From VYFG01 sp965213885 (GTDB taxonomy: Bacteria > Pseudomonadota > Gammaproteobacteria > Arenicellales > Poriferihabitantaceae): a stretch of 64,000 nt of DNA. Positions 56,378 through 64,000 of this stretch are shown here, in pieces. The stretch's first letter is position 1, and each line of letters opens with the position of its first letter. The translations under genes and the position numbers were made by a program. The DNA is taken from NCBI GenBank assembly GCA_965213885.1, contig OZ243919.1:2728001-2792000 (forward strand). The letters are read 5' to 3'. The notes under the pieces were generated by a model. The model worked only from the letters and a program-made list of their open reading frames with translations, was not told the DNA's origin and did not search any database.

Positions 56378-56518
56378 CCATTCCAAAAGTTCCCCTCGTC
56401 CGAAAAAATACCCAACCGCAGAAGTTAATAAATTTTGACGGATGTTCGTGTATTATGGGAGATTTTCGGTGAAGTTTACAGCTTTTCCAAGCACAATTGA
56501 ATGAGCAGCATACCCGAT

Positions 56519-57259
56519 TCAATGTGAATCCGCAGTGAAGCCGGGGTGTCCCCTCACCAGTTCCCAGGCGCGTCGCGCCAGGGCCCCGCGGTCCACGAGC
56601 GGTCCGACGGGCTCGAACGCGATGACATGAACGTCCACCGGAGGGCCGGCCATGGTGCGCCAGAGGCTCGCCATGAATCCCGCGTCGTCCGCGAAGGTGG
56701 CTCGGGTGCCGGCCCCGGGTTCGGCCAGCCGGTCCCGGTAGAACAGGCCGACCGGCTGCACCGGGACCCGGGCGTCCACCGCCGCCTGGAAAATCCGCGG
56801 ATGAAACCGGCCGACCCCGGTTCCGTACGAGGTGCGGCCCTCGGGGAAGAAGATCACCGGGCGGCCCGCCCTGAGCACATCGGTCACCCGCCGGATGGCG
56901 TCCGGGGCCCCCTTGCCGCGGCGGATGAACAGCGTGCCGATCCGGCGTGCAAGCCATCCCACAACGGGCCATCGGCTGATCTCGTGCATCGCGAGAAAGG
57001 TGTAGGGCCAGCGGGCACCGATCACCAGGATGTCGGCCCAGGAGACATGGTTGCTGACCATCAGGACGGCCTCTTCCGTCACGGTCCCCTGGTAGCGCCC
57101 GCGAACCCCCATGAGGGCCAGCATGGTTCCATACCAGGTCGCGGCGATGAATCGGTACACGGAAACCGGCATGAGCGGGACGAACAGGCTCAGGAAAATC
57201 CCGAGCAGCAACACGGGCAGCATCATTACCAGCCGGGCCACCGCAAACAAAGTCCACAC
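56519..57259 (-). CDS. 1-acyl-sn-glycerol-3-phosphate acyltransferase (PlsC-like)
   Basis: A 246-residue membrane acyltransferase. An N-terminal hydrophobic hairpin precedes the active-site motif NHVSWADILV (NHxxxxD) and the FFPEGRTSYG block. It acylates lysophosphatidic acid in phospholipid synthesis or a related lysophospholipid. It is encoded 19 bp downstream of hslU in the same direction. Confidence 0.9.
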   Translation of the reverse strand: MWTLFAVARLVMMLPVLLLGIFLSLFVPLMPVSVYRFIAATWYGTMLALMGVRGRYQGTVTEEAVLMVSNHVSWADILVIGARWPYTFLAMHEISRWPVVGWLARRIGTLFIRRGKGAPDAIRRVTDVLRAGRPVIFFPEGRTSYGTGVGRFHPRIFQAAVDARVPVQPVGLFYRDRLAEPGAGTRATFADDAGFMASLWRTMAGPPVDVHVIAFEPVGPLVDRGALARRAWELVRGHPGFTADSH

Positions 57260-57278
57260 GGCGGCGACTCCGATAACC

Positions 57279-58601
57279 CTAGAGGATGTAGCGCGACAGG
57301 TCCATGTCCTCCGCCAGTTCCTTCAGGTGACGGTCCACGTACTCCATGTCCACCATGACCCGGCCGCTGCCCATGTCCGCAGCCTCGAAGGACACCGTCT
57401 CCAGAAGGCGTTCCATGACGGTGTGCAGACGGCGGGCGCCGATGTTCTCGGTACTTTCATTGACCTGCCAAGCCACTTCCGCAATGCGCCGCACACCATC
57501 CTCGGTAAAGTCCAGGGCCACGCCCTCCGTGGCGATCAGGGCCTGGTACTGCTCGGTCAGCGACGCATCGGGTTCGGTCAGAATGCGCGTGAAGTCCTCG
57601 CTGGTCAGGGCCCGCAATTCCACCCGGATCGGCAGCCTTCCCTGCAGTTCCGGTATCAGATCCGACGGCTTGGACAGCTGGAAGGCGCCCGATGCGATGA
57701 AGAGGATATGGTCGGTCTTGACCATGCCGTACTTGGTGGAGACCGTGGCACCCTCCACCAGGGGCAGCAGGTCGCGCTGAACCCCCTCGCGCGACACTTC
57801 CGCCCCGGAAACCTGGCCACCGCCGCGACTGACGATCTTGTCGATTTCATCGACGAACACGATGCCGTTCTGCTCTACCCGTTCCAGCGCATTCAGCTTG
57901 ATCTCGTCGTCGTTGATCAGCTTCGAGGCCTCCTCCTCCGCCAGCAGCCGGAGCGCTTCACTGACCCGGGCCTTGCGCGACTTCTTTTTCTGTCCGCCAA
58001 GACTCTGGAACATCCCCTGGAGCTGGCTGGTCATGTCCTCCATTCCCGGGGGCGCGAAGATTTCCACCCCGGCAATGGCACTGCTGACCTCGATCTCCAC
58101 CTCCTTGTCATCAAGATCGCCCTCGCGCAGCATCTTGCGGAATCTCTGCCGGGCAGGGCCCTCACGGTCGCCGTCATCCCCGCGGGCGGGCGGCAGCAGC
58201 AGGTCCAGCACATGCTCCTCCGCCGCATCCTCCGCCCGCGGGCGGACCTTGTCCATTTCCTCCTCGCGGGTCATCTTGACCGCCATGTCCACGAGGTCGC
58301 GGATGATGGAGTCCACCTCGCGGCCGACGTAGCCCACCTCGGTGAACTTGGTGGCCTCAACCTTGATGAACGGCGCCCGCGCAAGCCGAGCCAGGCGCCG
58401 TGCGATTTCGGTCTTGCCGACACCGGTGGGGCCGATCATGAGAATGTTCTTCGGGGTGATTTCGGCGCGCAGACCCTCGTCCACCTGCGTGCGCCGCCAG
58501 CGGTTGCGCAGCGCAATCGCCACGGCCCGCTTGGCGTCCTTCTGGCCGATGATGTGACTGTCGAGTTCCTCGACAATCTCCCTGGGAGTCATGTTGCTCA
58601 T
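57279..58601 (-). CDS. hslU: HslUV protease ATPase subunit HslU
   Basis: A 440-residue AAA+ unfoldase. MTPREIVEELDSHIIGQKDA opens the protein; Walker A GPTGVGKTEIARRLA; the long inserted I-domain (residues about 110-240); Walker B GIVFVDEIDKI; sensor and C-terminal ENIGARRLHTVMERLLE, and the ending LAEDMDLSRYIL that docks on HslV. It overlaps hslV by four bases (ATGA). Confidence 0.97.
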   Translation of the reverse strand: MSNMTPREIVEELDSHIIGQKDAKRAVAIALRNRWRRTQVDEGLRAEITPKNILMIGPTGVGKTEIARRLARLARAPFIKVEATKFTEVGYVGREVDSIIRDLVDMAVKMTREEEMDKVRPRAEDAAEEHVLDLLLPPARGDDGDREGPARQRFRKMLREGDLDDKEVEIEVSSAIAGVEIFAPPGMEDMTSQLQGMFQSLGGQKKKSRKARVSEALRLLAEEEASKLINDDEIKLNALERVEQNGIVFVDEIDKIVSRGGGQVSGAEVSREGVQRDLLPLVEGATVSTKYGMVKTDHILFIASGAFQLSKPSDLIPELQGRLPIRVELRALTSEDFTRILTEPDASLTEQYQALIATEGVALDFTEDGVRRIAEVAWQVNESTENIGARRLHTVMERLLETVSFEAADMGSGRVMVDMEYVDRHLKELAEDMDLSRYIL

Positions 58602-59140
58602 GGAACAGTCAGCTCCTCGATGGTGAGGTACTGGTTGGTGTACACGCAGACTTCCCCGGCGATGGACAGTCCCTGCTCCACGATCGCCCGGGCATCCAGG
58701 TCCGTGTTGGCCAGCAGCGCCATGGCCGCGGCCTTGGCGTAGTTTCCCCCGGAGCCAATGGCCATGATCCCCCGCTCCGGTTCGATGACGTCACCGTTCC
58801 CGGACAGGAGGAGCGAGGATTCCCGGTCCGCGACCACCAACAGGGCCTCGAGCCTGCGCAGCATGCGGTCGGTCCGCCAGTCCTTGGCCATCTCCACCGC
58901 GGCGCGGACCAGTTGGCCCTGGTGCTTCTCCAGCTTGCCCTCGAAACGCTCGAACAGGGTAAAGGCGTCCGCCGTGCCGCCCGCGAACCCGGCCAGCACC
59001 TGGTCCCGGTAGAGCCTGCGCACCTTGCGTGCATTACCCTTCATCACCGTGTCCCCCATGGAGACCTGGCCGTCCCCGCCGATGACCACCTGGTTGCCCT
59101 TGCGGACGGACAGGATGGTGGTGCCTCTGAACTGCTGCAT
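58598..59140 (-). CDS. hslV: HslUV protease peptidase subunit HslV
   Basis: A 180-residue proteasome-like peptidase. The pro-sequence MQQFRG is cut to expose the catalytic Thr of TTILSVRKG. GDGQVSMGDTVMKGNARKVR and LLSGNGDVIEPERGIMAIGS are typical. A sigma-32-like promoter lies just upstream. First gene of hslVU. Confidence 0.97.
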   Translation of the reverse strand: MQQFRGTTILSVRKGNQVVIGGDGQVSMGDTVMKGNARKVRRLYRDQVLAGFAGGTADAFTLFERFEGKLEKHQGQLVRAAVEMAKDWRTDRMLRRLEALLVVADRESSLLLSGNGDVIEPERGIMAIGSGGNYAKAAAMALLANTDLDARAIVEQGLSIAGEVCVYTNQYLTIEELTVP

Positions 59141-59174
59141 ACGGGTACCTGCTTGGACGATCGGAACTGTAGCA

Positions 59175-59199
59175 ATGCGGGCGCGAATCCCGATTTCAA
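59175..59199 (-). promoter_or_regulatory. Candidate sigma-32 promoter of hslVU
   Basis: On the minus strand TTGAAA (59199-59194), a 13-bp spacer and CCGCAT (59180-59175) match the heat-shock pattern TTGAAA-N11-16-CCCCAT with one mismatch, 35 bp before hslV. It is consistent with hslVU being a classic RpoH target. Confidence 0.55.
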
Positions 59200-59237
59200 T
59201 CGATCCGCGGTAGCGCCCTGGCGTTCAGCCGGCGGCG

Positions 59238-59681
59238 CTACTTGACCACCTTGAGACGGGGACCCGGCTGACGTCCTTCCGACGGAGCCGTGTCGCCTTC
59301 CCCCTCCCTGCCGGGCGCCGGGGTCGGCGGAGCAACTCCGCTGCCGCCCGGCTGGAAGACCACGCCCTGGCCATTCTCCCTGGCATACACCGCCAGCACC
59401 GACTCCACCGGGATGGCGATGTTTTCCGGGCGTCCCGCGAACCGCGCAGAAAACAGCAGGCAATCGCTGCCGATTTCCAGGTCCCGGACCGCATTCGGGT
59501 GAATGTTGAGAACGATTTTCCCTTCACGGGCATGGCCCACGGGAACCTCCACCCCCGGCACGGTGACATCCACCATGACCTGGGGGGTGAATCCCTGGTC
59601 CAGGGACCAGTCGTAGATGGCGCGGACCAGGGCCATATGGGGCTGCGCGGGCCCGCCATGGGATCTGGTCTGTTCGCTCAC
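59238..59681 (-). CDS. sspB: ClpXP specificity-enhancing factor SspB
   Basis: A 147-residue SspB-like adaptor that delivers ssrA-tagged proteins to ClpXP. Its substrate-binding domain includes AIYDWSLDQGFTPQVMVDVT and FSARFAGRPENIAIPVESVLA. A disordered linker precedes the ClpX-binding tail GPRLKVVK. It overlaps sspA by four bases, the conserved sspAB order. Confidence 0.94.
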   Translation of the reverse strand: MSEQTRSHGGPAQPHMALVRAIYDWSLDQGFTPQVMVDVTVPGVEVPVGHAREGKIVLNIHPNAVRDLEIGSDCLLFSARFAGRPENIAIPVESVLAVYARENGQGVVFQPGGSGVAPPTPAPGREGEGDTAPSEGRQPGPRLKVVK

Positions 59682-60349
59682 GCTTCCCTCATCTCCCGCT
59701 CCGGTTCGCTCAGGCTGTCACGAAACGCGGGTCTTGCGAATAACCGGGCGCCGTACTCCATGATCGGCGTGGCCTGTTTCGGCAGTTCGATCCCCAGCGC
59801 CGGCAGCCGCCAGATCAACGGCGCCACGAACGTATCCACCAGCGTGTACTCGGGCCCGAGAAAGAAAGGCTGGTCGCGGAACAGGGGCGACAGCGCGATC
59901 AGTCCGTCATGGATGGACTTCTTAAGCTCCGCCGGCGGGTCCAGGGGGGTGGCGTCGCCGAGTTCACAGATCGGCTGGAGCCAGTCCCGGTTCAGGCGGG
60001 AGATCATCAGGCGGGTCTTGGCGCGGGTAATCGGGTCTGCCGGCATCAGTGGCGGATGGGGGAACCGCTCGTCGAGATACTCCAGGATGACGGACGTGTC
60101 GTACAGCGAGATGTCCCTGTCCACCAGCGTCGGCGTCTCGCCATAGGGATTGTTCTCCACCAGCCGGCTCGGGTCTCCCCCGGTGGACAGGAAGTCCACG
60201 GTGCATTCGACATCCTTTTCCAGCAGGACGATCCGCACGCAGTGACTGAGCACGCAGATCTGCCCGGACAGCAGCGTCATGGACGGACGCCGGTTGAGCA
60301 GGCTGCTGAGATCGTTCACGGCCTGGCTCTTGGCGTCAATGAGATACAT
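59678..60349 (-). CDS. sspA: Stringent starvation protein A SspA
   Basis: A 223-residue GST-fold RNA-polymerase-associated protein. The thioredoxin-like half has PYGETPTLVDRDISLYDTSV and ILEYLDERFPHPPLMPAD; the helical half follows. The ATG at 60349 overlaps petC by 14 bases; an internal ATG (MTLLSGQIC) at 60280 is an alternative start. Downstream of petABC, as in many gammaproteobacteria. Confidence 0.94.
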   Translation of the reverse strand: MYLIDAKSQAVNDLSSLLNRRPSMTLLSGQICVLSHCVRIVLLEKDVECTVDFLSTGGDPSRLVENNPYGETPTLVDRDISLYDTSVILEYLDERFPHPPLMPADPITRAKTRLMISRLNRDWLQPICELGDATPLDPPAELKKSIHDGLIALSPLFRDQPFFLGPEYTLVDTFVAPLIWRLPALGIELPKQATPIMEYGARLFARPAFRDSLSEPEREMREA

Positions 60350-61094
60350 CGACGTCGCGCCAATACTCCCTTTTCATCAGGTAGGCCAGCGCGCCGAACA
60401 CGAACAGGAACAGCATCACCCACATACCGTATTTCACCCGTACCAGTCGTGCCGGCTCCCCCATGTAGATGAGGAAGTTTGTCAAGTCCCGCATCGCATG
60501 GTCGAATTCCTCCGGGCTCATGCTGCCCTCGGTTTCCTGCCTGAAATGCTCGAATACCGGATTTCCATGCGCGTCATCGCCGAAAACCGCCCGCTGCCGG
60601 CCCTGCCAATGGGCCAGCACGTGGGGCATGGCGACGTTGTCGAACACGACGTTGTTCCACCCGCTGAAGGTGGTTTCGTCAACGTAGAAACCCTTGAGGT
60701 AGTTGTAGAGCCAGTCGGCACCACGCAGCCGGCCCACCAGCGACAGGTCCGGCGGCGCCACGCCGCCAAACCACTCCGCCGCCTTTTCCGGAGGCATGAC
60801 CGAGGTCATGGGATCCCCGATCTTGGTATCGGAAAAGATCATCTCCCGCAATACCAGGTCCTCCGGGATGTCGAGGTCCTTCGCCATGCGCTCATAGCGC
60901 ATGAAGTTGGCGCTGTGGCAGGACAGGCAGTAGTTGACGAAGATCCCGGCGCCGTTCTGCAGGGACCGGGTGTCCTGCAGCCGCACCTCCATGGGCTCCA
61001 GCTCGATGCCGGCTTCGCCGGCAGCCAGGGCCGTAACCGGCGCGAGAGCGAGCAGGCCGAAGCAGGCGAGATTCTTCATGGTCTTCATCTTCAT
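60336..61094 (-). CDS. petC: Ubiquinol-cytochrome c reductase cytochrome c1
   Basis: A 252-residue cytochrome c1. Signal peptide (MKNLACFGLLALAPVTALAA), heme motif VNYCLSCHSANFMRYERM, Met-ligand region TSVMPPEKAAEWFGG, and a C-terminal anchor helix (MWVMLFLFVFGALAYLMK). ATG 61094 overlaps the petB stop (ATGA). It hands electrons from the Rieske protein to cytochrome c. Confidence 0.96.
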   Translation of the reverse strand: MKMKTMKNLACFGLLALAPVTALAAGEAGIELEPMEVRLQDTRSLQNGAGIFVNYCLSCHSANFMRYERMAKDLDIPEDLVLREMIFSDTKIGDPMTSVMPPEKAAEWFGGVAPPDLSLVGRLRGADWLYNYLKGFYVDETTFSGWNNVVFDNVAMPHVLAHWQGRQRAVFGDDAHGNPVFEHFRQETEGSMSPEEFDHAMRDLTNFLIYMGEPARLVRVKYGMWVMLFLFVFGALAYLMKREYWRDVDVSH

Positions 61095-62503
61095 CCGGTG
61101 ACCCTCTCCGGTACGGGCTTGACCTCGTCCGCCTTGATCCAGCCCGGCCTGAGACCGAAGAAAAACAGGATCAGGGCGCTGAGGATGGTGTAGAGCCACT
61201 TCATGCCCATCCCGAGGTCCGGTGTTTCCGCCCAGCACAGGTACAGGGCCCCAACGGTGAGCAGGACGCTGATCACGAACAGCGCCAGCCCGCTCTTGCC
61301 GACGTTGTCGCCGGTGCCGGAGTAGCACGGCATCAGGAAGAAATAGAGGAAGTAGACCACCGTGAGAAACTGCGACATGGCGGTGTATTCCACCGAGGGT
61401 GGCTTGGTGCCCAGCCAGCCGAGCACCAGGAAGGTGACGGCGAAAATCCCGAGGAACGCCTTGGTGGAGAGGCCCCGGTAGCGCACGGACTTCACCGGGC
61501 TGCGGTCCAGCCAGGGCAGCAGGAAGAACACCACGATGGCGGCGCCCATGGCGAGCACGCCCCAGACCTGGGTCCCGGCGAAACTCGGCACCGCCCGCAG
61601 GATCGCGTAGTACGGCGTGAAATACCACACCGGCGCAATGTGTTCCGGGGTCTTGAGCGGGTTCGCCGGCTCGAAGTTCGGCGGCTCGATGAAGTAGCCG
61701 CCCATTTCCGGCAGGAAGAACACCACGCCGAAGAAGAAGATCAGGAACACCACCATGACGAGGGTGTCCTTGACCGTGTAGTACGGGTGGAACGGGATAC
61801 CGTCGGCGGGCGCGTCCTTGCTCCAGCGGTTTCCCTTGGGCCCTTTCTTGATCTCAACCCCATCGGGGTTGTTGGAACCGGTCTCGTGCAGGGCGATGAT
61901 GTGCAGCGCCACCAGCCCCACGATAATGAACGGGATCAGGTAGTGGAACGCATAGAACCGGTTCAGCGTGATGTCGGAGATGACGTAGTCTCCCCGGATC
62001 CATTCGGACAATGTCGGCCCCACGATGGGCAGGGTCTCGAACAGGTTCACGATCACCTGGGCGCCCCAGTAGGACATCTGGCCCCACGGCAGAAGATACC
62101 CGAAGAAGGCGGTGGCCATCATCGAGACATAGATGATCATGCCGAAGATCCAGATCAGCTCCCGCGGGTTCCTGTAGGAGCCGTAGAGGAGCCCGCGGAA
62201 CATGTGCAGGTAGATCACGATGAAGAAGAAGGAGGCGCCCGTCGAATGCATGTAGCGTACGAACCAGCCGCCCCAGACATCGCGCATGATGTATTCCACC
62301 GAGGCGAAGGCCAGTTCGGCATCGGGCTTGTAGTTCATCGCCAGCAGCACCCCGGTGACAATCTGCAGGGCCAGGACCAGCATTGCCAGGCTGCCGAAGT
62401 AGTACCAGAAATTGAAGTTTTTCGGTGCGAAATACTCGGTCAGGTGCTCCCGGACCATCCGGTCCATGGGGAAGCGCTTGTTCAGCCATTCGTTGAAGCT
62501 CAT
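61091..62503 (-). CDS. petB: Ubiquinol-cytochrome c reductase cytochrome b
   Basis: A 470-residue cytochrome b from ATG 62503 (MSFNEWLNKRFPMDRMV). Eight core helices carry the heme ligands, with the Qo-site PEWY-equivalent in TPEHIAPVWYFTPYYAILRA. The GYLLPWGQMSYWGAQVI segment is typical. The C-terminal part has additional hydrophobic helices beyond many bacterial homologues. Its ATG overlaps the petA stop by one base. Confidence 0.96.
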   Translation of the reverse strand: MSFNEWLNKRFPMDRMVREHLTEYFAPKNFNFWYYFGSLAMLVLALQIVTGVLLAMNYKPDAELAFASVEYIMRDVWGGWFVRYMHSTGASFFFIVIYLHMFRGLLYGSYRNPRELIWIFGMIIYVSMMATAFFGYLLPWGQMSYWGAQVIVNLFETLPIVGPTLSEWIRGDYVISDITLNRFYAFHYLIPFIIVGLVALHIIALHETGSNNPDGVEIKKGPKGNRWSKDAPADGIPFHPYYTVKDTLVMVVFLIFFFGVVFFLPEMGGYFIEPPNFEPANPLKTPEHIAPVWYFTPYYAILRAVPSFAGTQVWGVLAMGAAIVVFFLLPWLDRSPVKSVRYRGLSTKAFLGIFAVTFLVLGWLGTKPPSVEYTAMSQFLTVVYFLYFFLMPCYSGTGDNVGKSGLALFVISVLLTVGALYLCWAETPDLGMGMKWLYTILSALILFFFGLRPGWIKADEVKPVPERVTG

Positions 62504-63081
62504 CAGGCGGCCTCCTCGTCGGATCCGATCAGGATTTCGGTATCGCTGAGATACCTGTGCGGGGGCACCACGAGGTTCTTCGGTGCCGGCACGTTCTTGT
62601 AGACCCGGCCCGCCAGGTCGAAGCGGGAGCCGTGACAGGCGCACAGGAAGGGGCCGTCGGCGTCGGCGGCCAGTTCCGGCCGGTACTTGGGCGAGCAGCC
62701 GAGGTGGGTGCAGATGCCCACCAGGACCAGGATGTCATTCTTGATGGAGCGGTAGGGGTTCCTGGCATACGCCGGCTGTTGGGTCATGCTGGAATCAGGA
62801 TCCACGAGCAGGTCGTCCATGCCGACCAGGAAATCCAGCGCCTCCGGGCTGCGGCGGATGATCCAGACCGGCTTGCCCCGCCATTCGACGGTGAGCTGCT
62901 GGCCCATCTCCAGGCTGGCGATGTCCACCTTCACCGGGGCTCCGGCGGCCTTGGCTCTCTCGCTGGGCACCAGGCTGCCGGCGAACGGCACCGCCAGACC
63001 CACGGACCCGGCAATTCCCATGCCGGTTGTGGCGACGGTAAGCAGACGCCGCCGCCTGTGGTCTACATGATCGTCAGTCAC
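62503..63081 (-). CDS. petA: Ubiquinol-cytochrome c reductase Rieske iron-sulfur subunit
   Basis: A 192-residue Rieske protein from GTG 63081. A twin-arginine leader (DHRRRRLLTVATTGMG) precedes the anchor helix. The [2Fe-2S] motifs are CTHLGCSPK and CACHGSRFDLAG. A much longer reading upstream is excluded by family size. First gene of petABC. Confidence 0.96.
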   Translation of the reverse strand: MTDDHVDHRRRRLLTVATTGMGIAGSVGLAVPFAGSLVPSERAKAAGAPVKVDIASLEMGQQLTVEWRGKPVWIIRRSPEALDFLVGMDDLLVDPDSSMTQQPAYARNPYRSIKNDILVLVGICTHLGCSPKYRPELAADADGPFLCACHGSRFDLAGRVYKNVPAPKNLVVPPHRYLSDTEILIGSDEEAA

Positions 63082-63378
63082 GATTTGTCTCAAGCCTCGA
63101 AATTGAAATGCAATCCACGGGAGCCGCGGACCGGCACCCGGCCACCCCCGGGATGTGTTGTTGCCAACCGCCGCACCGATTCGGCTGCCGACGGCCGGAA
63201 AACGGCGGATTATATCAAAATTCAGGTACCGCAAGTTTCCAAAAGAGCCCTCCGGCGCACGGCCGCGGACGGTGCCACCAGCCCAGGCGGCGGATTTCCC
63301 GTGATGCGCCGTCCACGCCCTTTGCAAAGGCTCGATCTTGTGGTTTGATCGCTGCCTTCTCCAATCCCGATCCCGAAC

Positions 63379-64000
63379 ATGAACATTGAGAACAAGGTGG
63401 CTGTAGTGACCGGCGCGGCCAGCGGAATCGGCAGGGCCGTGGCCCGACGTCTGGCGCAGGGAGGGGCCCGCGCCGTCGGCATGGCGGACCTCAACGACGA
63501 TGTGGCCGCGGCTGCGGCCGAAGTCAACTCGGAACTCGGCCGGGAGGTCGCCGTGGCCTGCCGGGGGGATGTCACCAGCAGCGCGTTCCGCACCCAGGTC
63601 TTCCGGCAGATGTCCGGGCACGGGACCGTCCGCATCTGCGTCCCCGCGGCGGGAATCCTGAAAGACGCCTTGGCGGTGAAGATCAGCCGTGAAACCGGTG
63701 AGCCGGAACTCTACAGCGAGGACCTGTTCCGCAAGGTGCTGGACATCAATCTGGTCCACCCGGTGTACTGGAGCATGGAAATGCTGGCGGATGTCGCCCG
63801 GGAGCGCGCCACCGGGGGGCTTGGCAAATGGACCTCCGACGAGGAGTTCCAGGGCGCTGCGATCCTCATCGGCTCCGTGTCCTGCCGCGGCAACCGCGGC
63901 CAGGTGTCCTATTCCAGCGCCAAGGCGGGGCTGAACGCCGCCGCCAAGACCCTCAACATCGAGGGTGCCCACTACGGCGTCCAGGCCAAGGTTCTCCATC
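63379..64000 (+). CDS. Short-chain dehydrogenase/reductase (FabG-like), truncated by the window
   Basis: An SDR of at least 207 residues starting MNIENKVAVVTGAASGIGRA, with the nucleotide-binding TGxxxGIG, the ILIGSVSCRG Ser and the YSSAKAGLN Tyr-Lys pair. It continues past the window edge. It is divergent from petABC; the reaction and substrate are not determined. Confidence 0.88.
   Translation, partial: MNIENKVAVVTGAASGIGRAVARRLAQGGARAVGMADLNDDVAAAAAEVNSELGREVAVACRGDVTSSAFRTQVFRQMSGHGTVRICVPAAGILKDALAVKISRETGEPELYSEDLFRKVLDINLVHPVYWSMEMLADVARERATGGLGKWTSDEEFQGAAILIGSVSCRGNRGQVSYSSAKAGLNAAAKTLNIEGAHYGVQAKVLH

Overview
The window looks like a chromosome segment from a GC-rich, sulfur-oxidising gammaproteobacterium, possibly Chromatiales-like. 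The lineage is inferred from gene content: the aprM-aprB-aprA order of sulfur oxidisers, a petABC bc1 complex followed by sspA-sspB, hslV-hslU, a uvrC-pgsA-tRNA(Gly,Cys,Leu) cluster, leuS/lptE/holA/proA, a diheme cytochrome c4 divergent from engB, and rpoH/rpoD sigma factors. Species-level identity cannot be read from the sequence.

Layout. 1-6.1 kb: an accessory AAA/DUF4143 ATPase, a transposase remnant, a CDF-type cation transporter divergent from a MerR regulator with a textbook 19-bp-spacer promoter between them, and a zinc uptake system with znuC-znuB facing znuA. 6.0-11.1 kb: tRNA(CAU), rpoD and leuS. 11.1-28.5 kb: a roughly 17.4-kb accessory block between leuS and lptE, which are neighbours in many gammaproteobacteria. 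It holds a multiply frameshifted pseudogene, a TonB-dependent receptor, two paralogous small proteins of unknown function, a tyrosine recombinase, a TbpB-like surface lipoprotein with one frameshift, its probable Slam (DUF560) translocator, a small secreted protein, and a catabolic group (DDAH/arginine-deiminase-like enzyme, Tat-exported SBP, M20 amidohydrolase). 28.5-46.0 kb: mostly core genes (lptE, holA, proA, engB, cytochrome c4, folD, a FabD-like transacylase, an HDAC-like deacetylase, a homocysteine methyltransferase, rhodanese-SufE, an intradiol dioxygenase, rpmB-rpmG, cytochrome b561, YceI, a TPR protein, aprMBA). 46.2-49.1 kb: a small island with HigBA and FitAB/VapBC toxin-antitoxin pairs and a frameshifted P4-type integrase beside tRNA-Leu. 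49.2-64 kb: tRNAs Leu-Cys-Gly, pgsA, uvrC, efp, a DUF3726 gene with an unknown partner, rpoH preceded by a perfect CIRCE element, plsC-like, hslVU with a candidate sigma-32 promoter, sspAB, petABC, and a truncated SDR gene at the right edge.

How the genes fit together. AprMBA would oxidise sulfite to APS and feed electrons to the membrane, with bc1 and cytochrome c4 carrying electrons onward. The zinc/metal genes form a homeostasis block. The lipoprotein-Slam pair with the nearby TonB receptor suggests a surface nutrient-capture system outside the classical Neisseriaceae setting; it is the most interesting accessory content here, although the lipoprotein gene is interrupted in this assembly. 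CIRCE on rpoH together with a sigma-32-like promoter on hslVU suggests HrcA sits above the sigma-32 regulon.
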